Shown here piece after piece: positions 9,521 to 18,799 of a stretch of 64,000 bases of DNA. The notes below the pieces were generated by a model, which did no database searches, was not told where the DNA came from, and saw nothing but the letters and a program-made list of their open reading frames with translations. The stretch spans positions 214,940 to 278,939 of the forward strand of contig CAWFUJ010000008.1 in assembly GCA_963818985.1 (NCBI GenBank), written 5' to 3'. A program made the translations under genes and the position numbers. The stretch is from JAFEDN01 sp963818985 (GTDB lineage Bacteria > Pseudomonadota > Gammaproteobacteria > Coxiellales > Coxiellaceae). The first letter of the stretch is position 1; the number at the start of each line of letters is the position of its first letter.

Positions 9521-9856
9521 GTGGAAGATTTAACCGCAAAACATTGCAAGCCTTGCGAAGGCAATGAACCGAAATTATCTACGGAACAAATTCAATCAAA
9601 ATTAAAACAACTTTCCGTGTGGACCCTCGACAAAGACCAGACCAGCATAAGTCGTCGTTTCAAATTCAAAGGGTTTAATAAAACAATGTTATTTGTCAAT
9701 GCAATAGCTTGGATTATTAATGAAGAAGGTCATCATCCGACTATTGAAATCGGTTATGATTATTGCTATATCGTGTTCACCACTCATGCAATTAAAGGGC
9801 TATCGGAAAATGATTTTATTTGTGCAGCTAAAATAGATAAATTGCTATTAGGCTAA
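9521..9856 (+). CDS. phhB: Pterin-4a-carbinolamine dehydratase
   Basis: A 111-residue protein of the PCD/DCoH family, which dehydrates 4a-hydroxytetrahydropterin to recycle the cofactor of aromatic amino-acid hydroxylases. Diagnostic features are WTLDKDQTSISRRFKFKGF, FVNAIAWIINEEGHHPTIEI with the catalytic His pair, and the terminal TTHAIKGLSENDFICAAKID. The start is taken as GTG 9521 because GGAG lies at 9511-9514 and family members begin with this DLT-x-x-HC segment. An in-frame start at 9377 would run through the palindromic repeat. No phenylalanine hydroxylase gene is visible nearby. It overlaps the convergent trmB end by four bases. Confidence 0.88.
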   Translation: MEDLTAKHCKPCEGNEPKLSTEQIQSKLKQLSVWTLDKDQTSISRRFKFKGFNKTMLFVNAIAWIINEEGHHPTIEIGYDYCYIVFTTHAIKGLSENDFICAAKIDKLLLG

Positions 9857-10524
9857 GTTTTTTTTATAAATAAAAGATCGAAAATTGAATGCCCTAATTG
9901 CAAGCCACGTTTCTCAAATTTAGTCATGGGACGGAGAGTTTGATCCAATAAGAAGTTTCCTTCGTTGGAGCAATTATTTAGAGTTTCAAAGGCGCTTAAA
10001 ACGTCCATCATCTGGTTAGCATAATCTTGCCAATCAGTTGCCAAATGAATTAATCCACCCGGTTTAATTTTTTCCACTAATAACTCTACGAATTTTTTCT
10101 GAATTAAGCGGCGTTTATTATGACGTTGCTTTGGCCATGGGTCAGGAAAAAATATTTGCACTTTAGCCAAGCTTTCATTCTTAATGCAGTTCTTTAAAAT
10201 TATAGCTGCATCGCATTGATAAATTTTAATATTTTTTAATTTACATTTATCGATTGCCGCTAATAAAGCACCCACTCCAGGTAGATGGACTTCAATGCCG
10301 ATAAAGTGTTGCGTAGGGTTGTTGATTGCCATAGACAATAAAGATTCCCCCATACCAAAACCAATCTCTAACACACAATTCTCACCCCAATCATTTACCC
10401 CATCTTCTAACCGTAATCCATATGCGCTCCATAAGGTGGATAGTGACCTAATTTGACCTGGCGTCAGCCGCCCGGCGCGGATCACAAAACTACGTATTTG
10501 TCGAAACTTGCTAGATTCTTTCAT
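9853..10524 (-). CDS. trmB: tRNA (guanine-N7-)-methyltransferase
   Basis: TrmB methylates G46 in the variable loop of many tRNAs using S-adenosylmethionine. The 223-residue product has RSFVIRAGRLTPGQ at the start, motif I LEIGFGMGESLL, GIEVHLPGVG, the family hallmark FFPDPWPKQRHNKRRL near residue 125, and ATDWQDYANQM. The C-terminal TKFEKRGLQLGHSIFDL matches the usual substrate-binding end. The frame is intact. The gene lies between phhB and tRNA-Gly. Confidence 0.95.
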   Translation of the reverse strand: MKESSKFRQIRSFVIRAGRLTPGQIRSLSTLWSAYGLRLEDGVNDWGENCVLEIGFGMGESLLSMAINNPTQHFIGIEVHLPGVGALLAAIDKCKLKNIKIYQCDAAIILKNCIKNESLAKVQIFFPDPWPKQRHNKRRLIQKKFVELLVEKIKPGGLIHLATDWQDYANQMMDVLSAFETLNNCSNEGNFLLDQTLRPMTKFEKRGLQLGHSIFDLLFIKKT

Positions 10525-10554
10525 GAGAATTAGTTACCCTAGTCGTATTGCTTC

Positions 10555-10625
10555 GCGGGTGTAGTTCAATGGTAGAACTTCAGCTTCCCAAGCTGATAGC
10601 GTGGGTTCGATTCCCATCACCCGCT
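10555..10625 (+). tRNA. tRNA-Gly(CCC)
   Basis: Acceptor GCGGGTG (10555-10561) pairs with CACCCGC (10618-10624). The anticodon stem TCAGC/GCTGA closes the loop TTCCCAA, giving anticodon CCC, and the T arm contains GGTTCGATTCC. The discriminator is T10625 and the CCA end is not encoded. It closely resembles the GGG-reading glycine tRNA of gammaproteobacteria. It lies 28 bases ahead of mutY. Confidence 0.95.
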
Positions 10626-10653
10626 CTCTTCCTCAACTCATGTAGTATAAAAC

Positions 10654-11717
10654 ATGGCAGCTAAAATTAATAATTTTGCTCACTCCATATTGGCTTGGTA
10701 CGACACCAATGGACGCCACGATTTCCCTTGGAAACTGCAGCCTACACCTTATCGAGTCTGGGTCTCAGAAATTATGTTGCAACAAACTCAGGTTTCAACA
10801 GTTATAGATTATTATCAAATATTTATGGAAAGATTTTCATGTATTGAATCACTTTCTGAGGCAAGCTTAGACGAAGTATTACGTCTTTGGTCTGGATTAG
10901 GCTATTATGCGCGTGCTCGAAATTTACACGCCTGTGCAAAAATTATCGTTCATGAGCAAAATGGCAAATTTCCGCAAAACCTTGTTGAACTGATTAAATT
11001 ACCAGGTATCGGTCGTTCAACAGCAGGCGCAATCCTTTCTTTGAGTATGAATATACGCGCTATCATTTTAGATGGTAATGTCAAAAGAGTTTTATCGCGC
11101 TTTCATGCTGTGCAGGGCGCCCCGAGCGAAGCGCGGGTTTTAAAAAAATTATGGGATTTGGCCGAGCAAGAGACGCCATTAAATGACTACGACAAATATA
11201 ATCAAGCCATCATGGATTTAGGAGCCACCCTCTGCACTCGTAGTAAGCCGTTATGTCACTTATGCCCAGTCAAAGATAATTGTCAAGCTTATGCATTATC
11301 CCAAACTATGCTTATCCTCAGCCTAAAAAGAAAAAAGTGCGATACAAAAAATCGGTTTATGTATTAATTTTAAAAAATAATGAAAATCATATTTTGTTGG
11401 AAAAAAGACCTATGATCGGCATATGGGGCGGGCTATGGAGTTTTCCAGAATGTGAAATGACCACCGATATTAAAGATTGGTGTCAGCAAGTTTTAGATTT
11501 ACAAATTATCCAGCAAAAATCCTTACCAGTTATTATTCATCAATTTACCCATTTTGAATTATTGATTCAACCAGTGTTGTTGAGGGTAAAATCCACCTCA
11601 GCATTGCGAGTAATGGAAGGAGAGCCAAGAGTTTGGTATAATTTATCCGCTCCCTTGCCCGGAGGGGCTCCTGCCCCAGTCATGAAATTATTGAATACAT
11701 TGAAGAGGAAAAAATGA
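10654..11717 (+). pseudogene. mutY: A/G-specific adenine glycosylase, one frameshift
   Basis: MutY removes adenine mispaired with 8-oxoguanine. The first 215 residues carry DFPWKLQPTPYRVWVSEIML, the helix-hairpin-helix LPGIGRSTAGAIL, the catalytic Asp in ILDGNVKRVLSR and the iron-sulphur cluster cysteines in CTRSKPLCHLCPVKDNC. One base is missing near 11305. After it, the NUDIX-like C-terminal domain continues in the next frame: YAYPQPKKKK, then LLEKRPMIGIWGGLWSFPE, HQFTHFELLIQPVLL and a stop at 11717. All domains are otherwise complete, so a sequencing deletion is a simple explanation. yggX follows after one base, as in many gammaproteobacteria. Confidence 0.9.
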
Positions 11718-11718
11718 C

Positions 11719-11991
11719 ATGAATCGAATTATTTTTTGTCAAAAATTAGGCAAAGATGAGGTGGGTTTGGATTCTCCCCCCTTCCCTAACGAATTAGGTC
11801 ATCGTATATATGAAAATATTTCCCAATCAGCTTGGAAATTGTGGATTGAACACCAAACACGATTAATTAATGAATACCGGCTAAATTTGATGGAAAACAA
11901 ATCTCGGGTTTTTTTAAAACAGGAAATGGAAAAATTTTTATTTGGCGAAGGAAGCGCCAACCCCTCCGGCTATGTCCCTCCCACCAATTAA
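11719..11991 (+). CDS. yggX: Probable Fe(2+)-trafficking protein YggX
   Basis: A 90-residue protein beginning IIFCQKLGKDEVGLDSPPFP, with the conserved Cys at residue 7 and the P-x-P segment. It continues LGHRIYENISQSAWKLWIEHQTRLINEYRLN and ends with the helical FLFGEG. This is the full YggX/UPF0269 family pattern, implicated in protecting iron-sulphur proteins from oxidative damage. Its position directly after mutY, itself an iron-sulphur repair enzyme, is the classical arrangement and suggests co-transcription. Confidence 0.95.
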   Translation: MNRIIFCQKLGKDEVGLDSPPFPNELGHRIYENISQSAWKLWIEHQTRLINEYRLNLMENKSRVFLKQEMEKFLFGEGSANPSGYVPPTN

Positions 11992-12008
11992 AAATTATAT
12001 ACTACAAC

Positions 12009-12037
12009 TTGACTCTACACTCGTGAATAGGTTTAAT
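12009..12037 (+). promoter_or_regulatory. Possible sigma-70 promoter ahead of tRNA-Phe
   Basis: TTGACT (12009-12014), a 17-base spacer and TTTAAT (12032-12037) fit a sigma-70 promoter. It lies about 105 bases upstream of the tRNA-Phe gene, so a leader would have to be trimmed. This is a pattern match only. Confidence 0.3.
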
Positions 12038-12147
12038 AACGCTTGCCATGGGGGTTCCAAAGGGAGAGAAGCGCAGCTCTCCCCCTTTATTCGCCAAGCG
12101 AGTTCACCTCGCGCCGGCGATCAAAACCAGGAGCAACCCGCGGTTGC

Positions 12148-12223
<76 letters not shown>

Positions 12224-12339
12224 TATTATCAAGCACTTACTGCAACTTTCCGACTGTTCAAATCAAAAGTGCGGCGTTGCGCTTCTTTTATATCATCGGT
12301 CCCCGTGCTTTCGAATAAGCGCGTACCATCGTTAAGCAT

Positions 12340-12469
12340 ACCGTCTTCGCCTAAGTTCCCACCTAAAGTAGAATATGAATTATCCGATATTGGTAAAACG
12401 TTGACCCCTGTTTTATGCGCATTAAAAAAATGGGGTGCTTGTTACTTAGAGAAAGTAGCCGCGTTATGA
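12340..12469 (+). pseudogene. HxlR-type transcription regulator, C-terminal remnant
   Basis: Only the last 40 or so residues are recognisable: KFPPKVEYELSDIGKTLTPV then ALKKWG. This is the wing and last helix of the HxlR winged-helix family (compare P-x-x-P-P-x-V-E-Y-x-L-T). The DNA-binding helix upstream is absent or scrambled and the sequence runs back into tRNA-Phe. It is the first thing inside the island. Confidence 0.6.
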
Positions 12470-12495
12470 AACGCATAACTATTTTCATTCAGGAA

Positions 12496-13452
12496 TTATT
12501 TTCCACTAACGATATCCGCTAATGCCTGAAAAATATTTAATGGATATTCAGCAATTCTATTACACAAATATAAATACCATTCTTTACCATAGACAAAATA
12601 TAATTTGGTAGAATGTCCTTCTGCTTGAAGCTTGAATAATTGATCGTTGCGAATGCCGTACAAGCTTTCAAATTCATATTTATCCGCTGGAGTTTTATAT
12701 TTTTGAATGATCCGCTTGGCTTGATCTTGCATATTTTTATCATGCGTGGCAATAGAACATAAATGATTTTGCGCGAGTAATTGGTCTATATAGGATAAAT
12801 ATTTCTGGTCTAATTCCGTGCCACGAGGGATGGATAAATTTGCCGGGGTTTCAAAAGCGCCTTTTACAATACGAATGCGCCCCGGAATTTTAATTAATTC
12901 TTTAAAATCATCGTCCGATCGATATAAATACGCTTGCAGGGTAATAGCTAAATTAGAATGATATTGACTGACTGCTTGATAAATTGAAATTACATCATCA
13001 GTACGATCAACGTTTTCCGCACTGATGGTCACCTCAATATTGGCACGCACTGCATGGTTGCAAATGGTATTGAGATTTTCCATGCATAGATCTTTAGAAA
13101 TGGCTAATCCAATATGCGATAAATCTAATGAAATAGTGCTATTTAATTGATCGTTACCAATCGCTTCTGCAATATTCACAAATTCGTCAGTTGCCTCACT
13201 CGCTTCTTGTGAAGTAGAGGTGTTTTCACCCATAAATTCAATGGAACATTTCATCTGACGCGCATTTTGCGTTTTGACTTTTTTCAGTGTTTCTTCAAGA
13301 TTTTCACCGCCAATGTAGCGATCTGCTGCTTTTTTCAGGGTGTTAAATAAAATTGGGTTAGATAATATATATTCTTTAGCTTGTTCATTCATCGCCGCTT
13401 TTTTTAAAGCAGCGGAACCGATTTTTAACAAGGTTTCTTCTGAGTAATTCAT
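12496..13452 (-). CDS. Proline dehydrogenase (single-domain)
   Basis: A 318-residue FAD enzyme of the PRODH barrel family that oxidises proline to pyrroline-5-carboxylate. Recognisable pieces are SLDLSHIGLAISKDLCMENL, ITISAENVDRTDD-like strand motifs, RIRIVKGAFETP (the VKGAF core), YEFESLYGIRNDQLFKL and YFVYGKEWYLYLCNRIAEYP. The last matches the R-R-x-x-E-N substrate-clamp region in position, with RIAEYP. The length fits bacterial monofunctional PRODH rather than bifunctional PutA. No P5C dehydrogenase or PutR regulator is adjacent. Pyrroline-5-carboxylate would have to be oxidised by an enzyme encoded elsewhere. Confidence 0.85.
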   Translation of the reverse strand: MNYSEETLLKIGSAALKKAAMNEQAKEYILSNPILFNTLKKAADRYIGGENLEETLKKVKTQNARQMKCSIEFMGENTSTSQEASEATDEFVNIAEAIGNDQLNSTISLDLSHIGLAISKDLCMENLNTICNHAVRANIEVTISAENVDRTDDVISIYQAVSQYHSNLAITLQAYLYRSDDDFKELIKIPGRIRIVKGAFETPANLSIPRGTELDQKYLSYIDQLLAQNHLCSIATHDKNMQDQAKRIIQKYKTPADKYEFESLYGIRNDQLFKLQAEGHSTKLYFVYGKEWYLYLCNRIAEYPLNIFQALADIVSGK

Positions 13453-13577
13453 GATATGACTCTTTTAGCTGGTTGGAGGAGATTTATCTTAGATGGAGAT
13501 TTATTTCAAATAATCAAGTGCAATTGTCCAAATTTCCCTCTAGATTCGGCTCGGCCATGCCTACACAAGTCAAATCC

Positions 13578-13973
13578 TCATGGCCTCTGACTCTCTTTCA
13601 TATCCACATCCGCCAAATCACCTTGAATTAATCGAACTTGCCCGTGTATTCTCAATACTTGCTGAGATTCAAAACAAAAATAAGCGATGACTTCTGCTTC
13701 AATCGGCTGATTTTTTAAATTTTTCGCTTTAATGTAATAGAGAGCGAATAACTCATTTCCTTTTTCTAAGAAATGCTGGTAATCAATTCGATCAACCGTC
13801 ATATTTTGCCTTTGCGCAATGACATGCTGAATGTATTCGGCACGATTTAGATAAACGCCATTAATACACTGCTCATAATTCGGATGAAATAATTTTTCAA
13901 TGATTTCAGCCGCATCTAATTGAGGGTTGTAAATAGAATCTGCAAAATTTTTTAATAAATTTATGTTAGTCAT
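13578..13973 (-). CDS. NTF2-like (SnoaL-type) small protein
   Basis: A 131-residue protein with the cone-shaped NTF2 fold pattern: helices NLLKNFADSIYNP and AAEIIEKLFHPNYEQCINGV, then LNRAEYIQHVIAQRQ and alternating strands VDRIDYQHFLEKGNELFALYYIKAK and EVIAYFCFESQQVLRIHGQVRL. Enzymatic or binding function cannot be deduced. The ATG at 13973 is chosen because GGAGAG precedes it; a start six codons upstream has no such site. It follows the alpha/beta hydrolase on the same strand with a 29-base gap. Confidence 0.65.
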   Translation of the reverse strand: MTNINLLKNFADSIYNPQLDAAEIIEKLFHPNYEQCINGVYLNRAEYIQHVIAQRQNMTVDRIDYQHFLEKGNELFALYYIKAKNLKNQPIEAEVIAYFCFESQQVLRIHGQVRLIQGDLADVDMKESQRP

Positions 13974-14002
13974 TTCTGCTCTCCAAATCACTTAAAAACG
14001 AA

Positions 14003-14970
14003 TTAATGCCTAGGCAATATTGTTTCATGATCATTTCGTTGATCAACTTCTCTCGAATAGTTAGATAAAATGGTATTCACCGCATCTACCACCATCTCAT
14101 TTTTTTCCTTATTAAAAAAAACCAGATGATCTCCCTCGATACGAATCACTTGATGCTTATCAGACATATTGGCGATCTCTAGCTGGTTTTTTTGGTATTG
14201 ATTTTCTTGAGCAGGATTCATGCACATTTCTTCTTTAGTCCAGGCGATAGGCAAGCAATGTTTAGTCGAATACATCACCATCAAGGGAATGGTTCTTTTC
14301 AACGGCGGTGCGTTTCTGATTTGTAAATAGCTCGGTAATTGTCCGATCATTTCATTATACAGGGGATTGTCCGACGTTGGATTTTGCGGGTTTCCTAAAT
14401 GTTTGAGTACTTCCTTCGATTGCTTCGGAAATGGAGTCGGCCCAGCTGCAGAACTGGCGTCCATTAACAAAAGTCCAGCAACTTCATCAGGGAATTCTCG
14501 GGCATAAAGCAACATATATAATCCGCCCATAGAATGACCCACTAAAATATAGGGTGGTTTAATTTGAGTTTTTTGCAGAAATTGATGGAGCTGATCAACA
14601 ACGTCTTGCGCGGTCAAGGGCATATAATCATTAGAGTTCGGACAACTATTGAAAGTAAACACTCGATCGTAGGCAACAACCTTCACTTTTTTAGCTAATG
14701 CTGGAGCAATATGTGAATTAAACCATTCATCGGCAGGAAATCCTGTTCCCGAAGAGAAAATAATTGTCGGCGATCCTTTTCCCAAGGTGCGATAATAGAT
14801 TTTATATTTTCCAACCAGGGCGCATTCACCACCAGAGGGCAGCCTTGATTAATCTTATACTCAGCAGGCGTATTAGGACAAACGCTATGACATGCAATTT
14901 CCGGCATGTCGGCATAGCTATGACCGTAAACCGAGATTAAAATAAACAGAAAACATGATAGTTTTTTCAT
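14003..14970 (-). pseudogene. Secreted alpha/beta hydrolase, one frameshift
   Basis: The start at 14970 gives a signal peptide (MKKLSCFLFILISVYGHSYA). After a one-base shift near 14815 the frame continues KIYYRTLGKGSPTIIFSSGTG, with the nucleophile elbow GHSMGGLY, LLLMDASS and the C-terminal RIEGDHLVFFN carrying the probable catalytic His. An Asp would complete the triad. The mature protein would act in the periplasm or outside. Substrate is unknown. Four cysteines near the mature N-terminus (ACHSVCP and CP) suggest disulphides. It is in the same orientation as the NTF2-like gene. Confidence 0.75.
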
Positions 14971-15046
14971 TAGCCTATCCCAAGAAAATCGCTGCCTGAA
15001 TTTCGGCGACAGCCGGTGTTGAAATTGATTATAATCCTATTCACTT

Positions 15047-16096
15047 ATGATCACCAAATCTACTCAGAAACAGTATTATCAGGCTTTGCTGGCTAAAGAC
15101 AGCGAATATGGAGGTGTTTTCTTTGTCGGCGTGAAAACCACCGGCGTATTTTGCCGCCCTACTTGCCCGGCCAGAAAGCCTAAATTTGAACATTGTGAAT
15201 TCTTCGAATCGGCAGAGCAAGCGCTGCTGGCGTCGTTTCGTCCCTGCCGACGCTGCAAACCGCTGTCTTTTCCTCAACAATCCTCCGAATTGGTTCAGAA
15301 ACTCATCCAAGCCGTGGAAGAAAATCCAGAAAAACATTGGCGAGAAAGCGATTTTCAGAAATTATTTTCGGTGGACGCATCGACCGCTCGCCGGCAATTT
15401 AAAAAAAGCTTTGGTATGACCTTTGTCGCCTATGCTCGCGCACGTCGAATGGGATTGGCGATGAAACAAATCAAAAGCGGCCAGCCGGTGATTGATGCTC
15501 AACTGGCCAGCGGGTATGAATCCAGCAGCGGATTTCGCGATGCCTTTTCCAAGATTATGGGGGCAGCGCCTTCGTTACACGGCCAATGTCATCTTTTAAA
15601 AACCACTTGGTTAGATACACCCTTGGGGCCGATGATTGCTATTGCCGATGAAAATGCTCTTTATTTATTAGAATTTGTCGACCGGCGTGGACTAGAACGA
15701 GAAGTACTACGACTGCGCCAAAAAATGCATGCCGCGATTATTCCCGGCCATACTGAAATCACTCACTCGATTACTGAAGAATTAAAGCGTTATTTTGCCG
15801 GAAAGTTGCAAACCTTTAAAACGCCACTTCATTTACTGGGATCTCCGTTTCAACAGCGAGTTTGGCATGCTTTGCAAGCGATTCCTTATAGTAAAACTTG
15901 TTCTTACGCTGATTTAGCGCGAGATATCGGTCAGCGCACCGCCTTTCGTGCCGTAGCTAATGCCAATGGCGCGAATCAAATCGCCATCGTGATTCCTTGT
16001 CACCGTGTCATTAATACCAATGGTCTATTGGGCGGTTATGGCGGTGGTTTAACCCGAAAAGAATGGCTGATTCGACATGAACAAAATCACGACTAA
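15047..16096 (+). CDS. ada: Bifunctional Ada DNA alkylation repair protein and regulator
   Basis: 349 residues with the complete Ada order. The N-terminal zinc domain has FCRPTCPARKP and CRRC, with the phosphotriester-accepting Cys among its four ligands. An AraC-type helix-turn-helix follows (DASTARRQFKKSFGMTFVAYARARRMG). The C-terminal O6-methylguanine methyltransferase has FQQRVWHALQAIPYSKTCSYADLA and the active-site IPCHRVI. Methylation of the N-terminal Cys turns Ada into an activator of its own operon. The MFS pump gene starts 20 bases inside its 3' end, so both are probably co-expressed. Base composition is noticeably more GC-rich than flanking genes. Confidence 0.95.
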   Translation: MITKSTQKQYYQALLAKDSEYGGVFFVGVKTTGVFCRPTCPARKPKFEHCEFFESAEQALLASFRPCRRCKPLSFPQQSSELVQKLIQAVEENPEKHWRESDFQKLFSVDASTARRQFKKSFGMTFVAYARARRMGLAMKQIKSGQPVIDAQLASGYESSSGFRDAFSKIMGAAPSLHGQCHLLKTTWLDTPLGPMIAIADENALYLLEFVDRRGLEREVLRLRQKMHAAIIPGHTEITHSITEELKRYFAGKLQTFKTPLHLLGSPFQQRVWHALQAIPYSKTCSYADLARDIGQRTAFRAVANANGANQIAIVIPCHRVINTNGLLGGYGGGLTRKEWLIRHEQNHD

Positions 16097-17462
16097 TGCT
16101 CAACCTTGGTGGGCATTAATAGGGATTGGCCTGCTGGCGTTTATTTTATTTTTGGATGTTGGCATCGTTGCCAATGCTCTACCGGCTATTCAAGAAACTT
16201 TTCACGCCACCAATGTCCAGGTTCAATGGCTCATATCGGCGTTTATGTTAGCCTTGTGCGTTTTTATGGTGATCATGGGACGTTTGGGAGATCTATTCGG
16301 GCTGCGTAAAATTTTTTATATCAATATTGTTCTATTCAGTCTTTCTTCATTAGGCGCAGGATTAGCTTCCGATATTCATGTATTGATTTTTATGCGCGCT
16401 CTTCAAGGCATCACAGCCGCCTCTGCACCCATTTCCGCAGCGCTAGTCACGCATAATTTTCCCGTGTCCCAACGCGCTAAAGCAATTTCCATATTTTCTA
16501 TGATCACCGGCTCAGGTTTAGCTTTAGGCCCGGTACTGGGCGGTTTTATTATCGATACCATTGGTTGGCGATGGATATTTTTTATGAATATTCCTATTGC
16601 ACTGATCGGTTTAATGATTTGTAACAAAACAGTGATCGAAGCAGAAAAATCAGCACAGCGTGAATCCTTTGATAGTATCGGCGCAATATTATTGGCAGTG
16701 GGGTTAACCAGTTTAGTGTTGGTTTTCATGCAAGGATCCAGCTGGGGATGGAGCTCGAAAGCTACCTGGATCACACTTATTTTAGCCCTCATGACTCTAC
16801 CTGCTTTTATTATTGTAGAATTCTATAGACAGCATCCACTGATTAATTTTCATTTATTCAATCATCGAATTTTTATTGCAGCGGCAATCACTTGTGTGGT
16901 TTTTGGTTTGTTTATGGCGACTTTATTATTTCTAAATCCGCTTTATTTGCAAAATATCCTCGGCTTGAACGCTTCATTAGCAGGATTGCTATTATTAATT
17001 ATTTCCGGCATGGTGGTACTTATCGGCCCTGTTGCCGGCTGGATAACACATCGTTATGGTAATATTGTAGGTACTTTGCTCGTGCTGATCTTAACAGCCG
17101 TTTCGGCCTGTCTTCATATCTTTTTCACTGATCATTTACAACTAACTATCATCATTCCTGCTTTCATCACTTTTGGGATGGCGTGGGGATTTTTAAATAT
17201 TGCACCGGTATTAGTGGTCACTGAAATTGTCGATCATGAAAACACCGGCGTTATTATGGGTGCACTATGGACATTTCTTAATTTAGGAACCTCAGTAGGC
17301 CCTGCTATTATGGGAATGATATTCCGCTCATCATCCGCTTTTATGCCAGGTTTTCATCTAATCACCCTCTGGTTAACTGTGATTTCTACCCTGGCAGCAA
17401 TCAGCACTTTGTTTTTCCTACGAAGAAACAAAAACACCGATTTTTTTCTCCGACAATGTTAA
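16077..17462 (+). CDS. MFS multidrug efflux transporter, DHA2 (EmrB/QacA) family
   Basis: A 461-residue protein with about 14 hydrophobic helices. The first two helices carry FLDVGIVANALPAIQETFHA, the family's L-D-x-T-I-V-N-x-A-L-P motif with small changes. Motif A is GRLGDLFGLRKIF between helices 2 and 3, and motif C is GLALGPVLGGFI in helix 5. Such pumps use the proton gradient to expel hydrophobic drugs. The ATG overlaps the end of ada by 20 bases, and no outer-membrane partner gene is adjacent. Export of alkylating compounds alongside Ada repair is a reasonable inference only. Confidence 0.88.
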   Translation: MNKITTNAQPWWALIGIGLLAFILFLDVGIVANALPAIQETFHATNVQVQWLISAFMLALCVFMVIMGRLGDLFGLRKIFYINIVLFSLSSLGAGLASDIHVLIFMRALQGITAASAPISAALVTHNFPVSQRAKAISIFSMITGSGLALGPVLGGFIIDTIGWRWIFFMNIPIALIGLMICNKTVIEAEKSAQRESFDSIGAILLAVGLTSLVLVFMQGSSWGWSSKATWITLILALMTLPAFIIVEFYRQHPLINFHLFNHRIFIAAAITCVVFGLFMATLLFLNPLYLQNILGLNASLAGLLLLIISGMVVLIGPVAGWITHRYGNIVGTLLVLILTAVSACLHIFFTDHLQLTIIIPAFITFGMAWGFLNIAPVLVVTEIVDHENTGVIMGALWTFLNLGTSVGPAIMGMIFRSSSAFMPGFHLITLWLTVISTLAAISTLFFLRRNKNTDFFLRQC

Positions 17463-17716
17463 ATGTTCACAGGAGCGATCGAGCGCTTCATAAGCTTCAA
17501 TATGTTTTTTTTAAAATTCTCAAAATCAACTAAATTAACCCATTGATCAATCGTAAGATATCTGCCCAATTTATTGGGATCTTTTAATAAGCTTGTTCCA
17601 TGGTAATTTTTAGATTGCTGAAATAAGAGCGCCCAAGCGCCACGTAAACCATAAATTTCTTCAAACACAGTAACTTGTGAAGGCTCAGAATCAAACTCCC
17701 AAATGATATAGACCAT
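17459..17716 (-). CDS. Small dimeric alpha/beta-barrel (ABM-like) protein, likely shifted at its end
   Basis: The 85-residue frame starts MVYIIWEFDSEPSQVTVFEE and runs through YGLRGAWALLFQQSKNYHGT and YLTIDQWVNLVDFENF. This strand-helix-helix-strand layout resembles antibiotic-biosynthesis-monooxygenase-like domains. The frame ends KLMKRSIAPVNI, but the alternative frame reads EAYEALDRSCEHLTLSEKKIG, which is far more protein-like and would stop at 17418. A one-base indel near 17495 is therefore likely. The true 3' end would then overlap the convergent MFS gene. Function unknown. Confidence 0.55.
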   Translation of the reverse strand: MVYIIWEFDSEPSQVTVFEEIYGLRGAWALLFQQSKNYHGTSLLKDPNKLGRYLTIDQWVNLVDFENFKKNILKLMKRSIAPVNI

Positions 17717-17719
17717 ATG

Positions 17720-17836
17720 TCACCCAACCGCACAAAATAAAGCTATCAATGCCGTGATAACGATCCGTACCCATACTCGATGGAATAAAAAATGCATGAC
17801 AGCTGGGCATTGTTCTAATTCGGCCTGATTTTTCAT
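17720..17836 (-). CDS. Small hydrophobic ORF (38 aa)
   Basis: The frame begins MKNQAELEQCPAVMHF and ends with a hydrophobic helix VRIVITALIALFCAVG. Its stop is three bases before the start of the ABM-like gene, so it could be translated together with it. No family is recognised and it may be a remnant. Confidence 0.25.
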   Translation of the reverse strand: MKNQAELEQCPAVMHFLFHRVWVRIVITALIALFCAVG

Positions 17837-17845
17837 GTGGATAGT

Positions 17846-17938
17846 TTAACATGAAGACCCTCCTTGTTCTGTCTTGCTAAGAAGCTGTATTAATTTGCTT
17901 CCAGTTTTACCGGTAGCACCAACAACTAAAATTTTCAT
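17846..17938 (-). pseudogene. NmrA-like NAD(P)-binding protein, N-terminal stump
   Basis: Thirty codons beginning MKILVVGATGKTGSKLIQLL with the Rossmann G-x-T-G-x-x-G motif, then a stop soon after. The remaining 200 or more residues of an atypical short-chain dehydrogenase are absent. It marks a deletion inside the island. Confidence 0.55.
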
Positions 17939-18148
17939 TTTCAAGAATTCTTCATTTGGTTATCTAAAGAGTAACCAGAATAGTATATCTCCATTGCGCT
18001 GATAATTTACATTCATAGGTTACTACTACCAGCCAGTTATCTGCCAAGATGCTTATGTATCGCCTATCCAATTTATCTACTTATTTATATAAGACACATT
18101 TATAGTATAATCTGAAATCAACCGTTTTAGCTGGGAGATGTACCATTT

Positions 18149-18784
18149 ATGCCAATTATCACTCATATTTTATTTTTCGCATTGGCAGCTGCCATGATGG
18201 CCTTAACACCAGGGCCCAATATGGTCTATCTTATTTCAAGATCGATGTGCCAAGGTAGACTGGCCGGCATTATTTCCCTCGCCGGAGTGGCTCTTGGGTT
18301 TATTTTTTATATGTTAATGGCCGCATTCGGCCTCACAGCTATTTTTCTAGCGATTCCTTATGCTTACGAAGGAGTGAAAATCTTAGGAGCGTCTTACCTA
18401 TTATGGCTGGCATGGAAAGCAATTTCAGAAAAATCACCTCCATTTAAGATGCAAAATCTTCCTCATCATTCTCTACCCAAATTATTTAGCATGGGTTTCG
18501 TTACTAACATACTCAATCCTAAAGTGGCTGTTTTTTATATGTCGCTTTTTCCGCAATTTATAGACATTCATCAAGGTTCCATGATTTCACAAATTCTATT
18601 TCTGGGATTTACGCAAATTACCATCAGCTTTATTATCAACGGTTTAATTATATTAGCAGCCACCATGATTTTTGATTTCTTAAATGAAAATCAACAATGG
18701 GCTAAATTTCAAAAATGGCTGATGAGTTTGACACTCAGTGCTTTAGCCGTCAGATTGATTTTAACTAAACGACCTGTTAATTAG
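18149..18784 (+). CDS. LysE/RhtB-family amino-acid exporter
   Basis: A 211-residue membrane protein with six hydrophobic segments. The N-terminus has the family signature ALTPGPNMVYLISRSMCQGR followed by GVALGFIFYML and LGASYLLWLAWKAI. The second half repeats GFVTNILNPKVAVFYMSLFPQF, the conserved N-P-K-x-x-x-F motif. These proteins export amino acids such as homoserine, threonine or lysine across the inner membrane; the substrate here cannot be read. GGGAG lies ahead of the start. The nitronate monooxygenase gene follows after 15 bases, suggesting an operon with the GNAT gene. Confidence 0.9.
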   Translation: MPIITHILFFALAAAMMALTPGPNMVYLISRSMCQGRLAGIISLAGVALGFIFYMLMAAFGLTAIFLAIPYAYEGVKILGASYLLWLAWKAISEKSPPFKMQNLPHHSLPKLFSMGFVTNILNPKVAVFYMSLFPQFIDIHQGSMISQILFLGFTQITISFIINGLIILAATMIFDFLNENQQWAKFQKWLMSLTLSALAVRLILTKRPVN

Positions 18785-18799
18785 ACAAAAGGATAGCTT

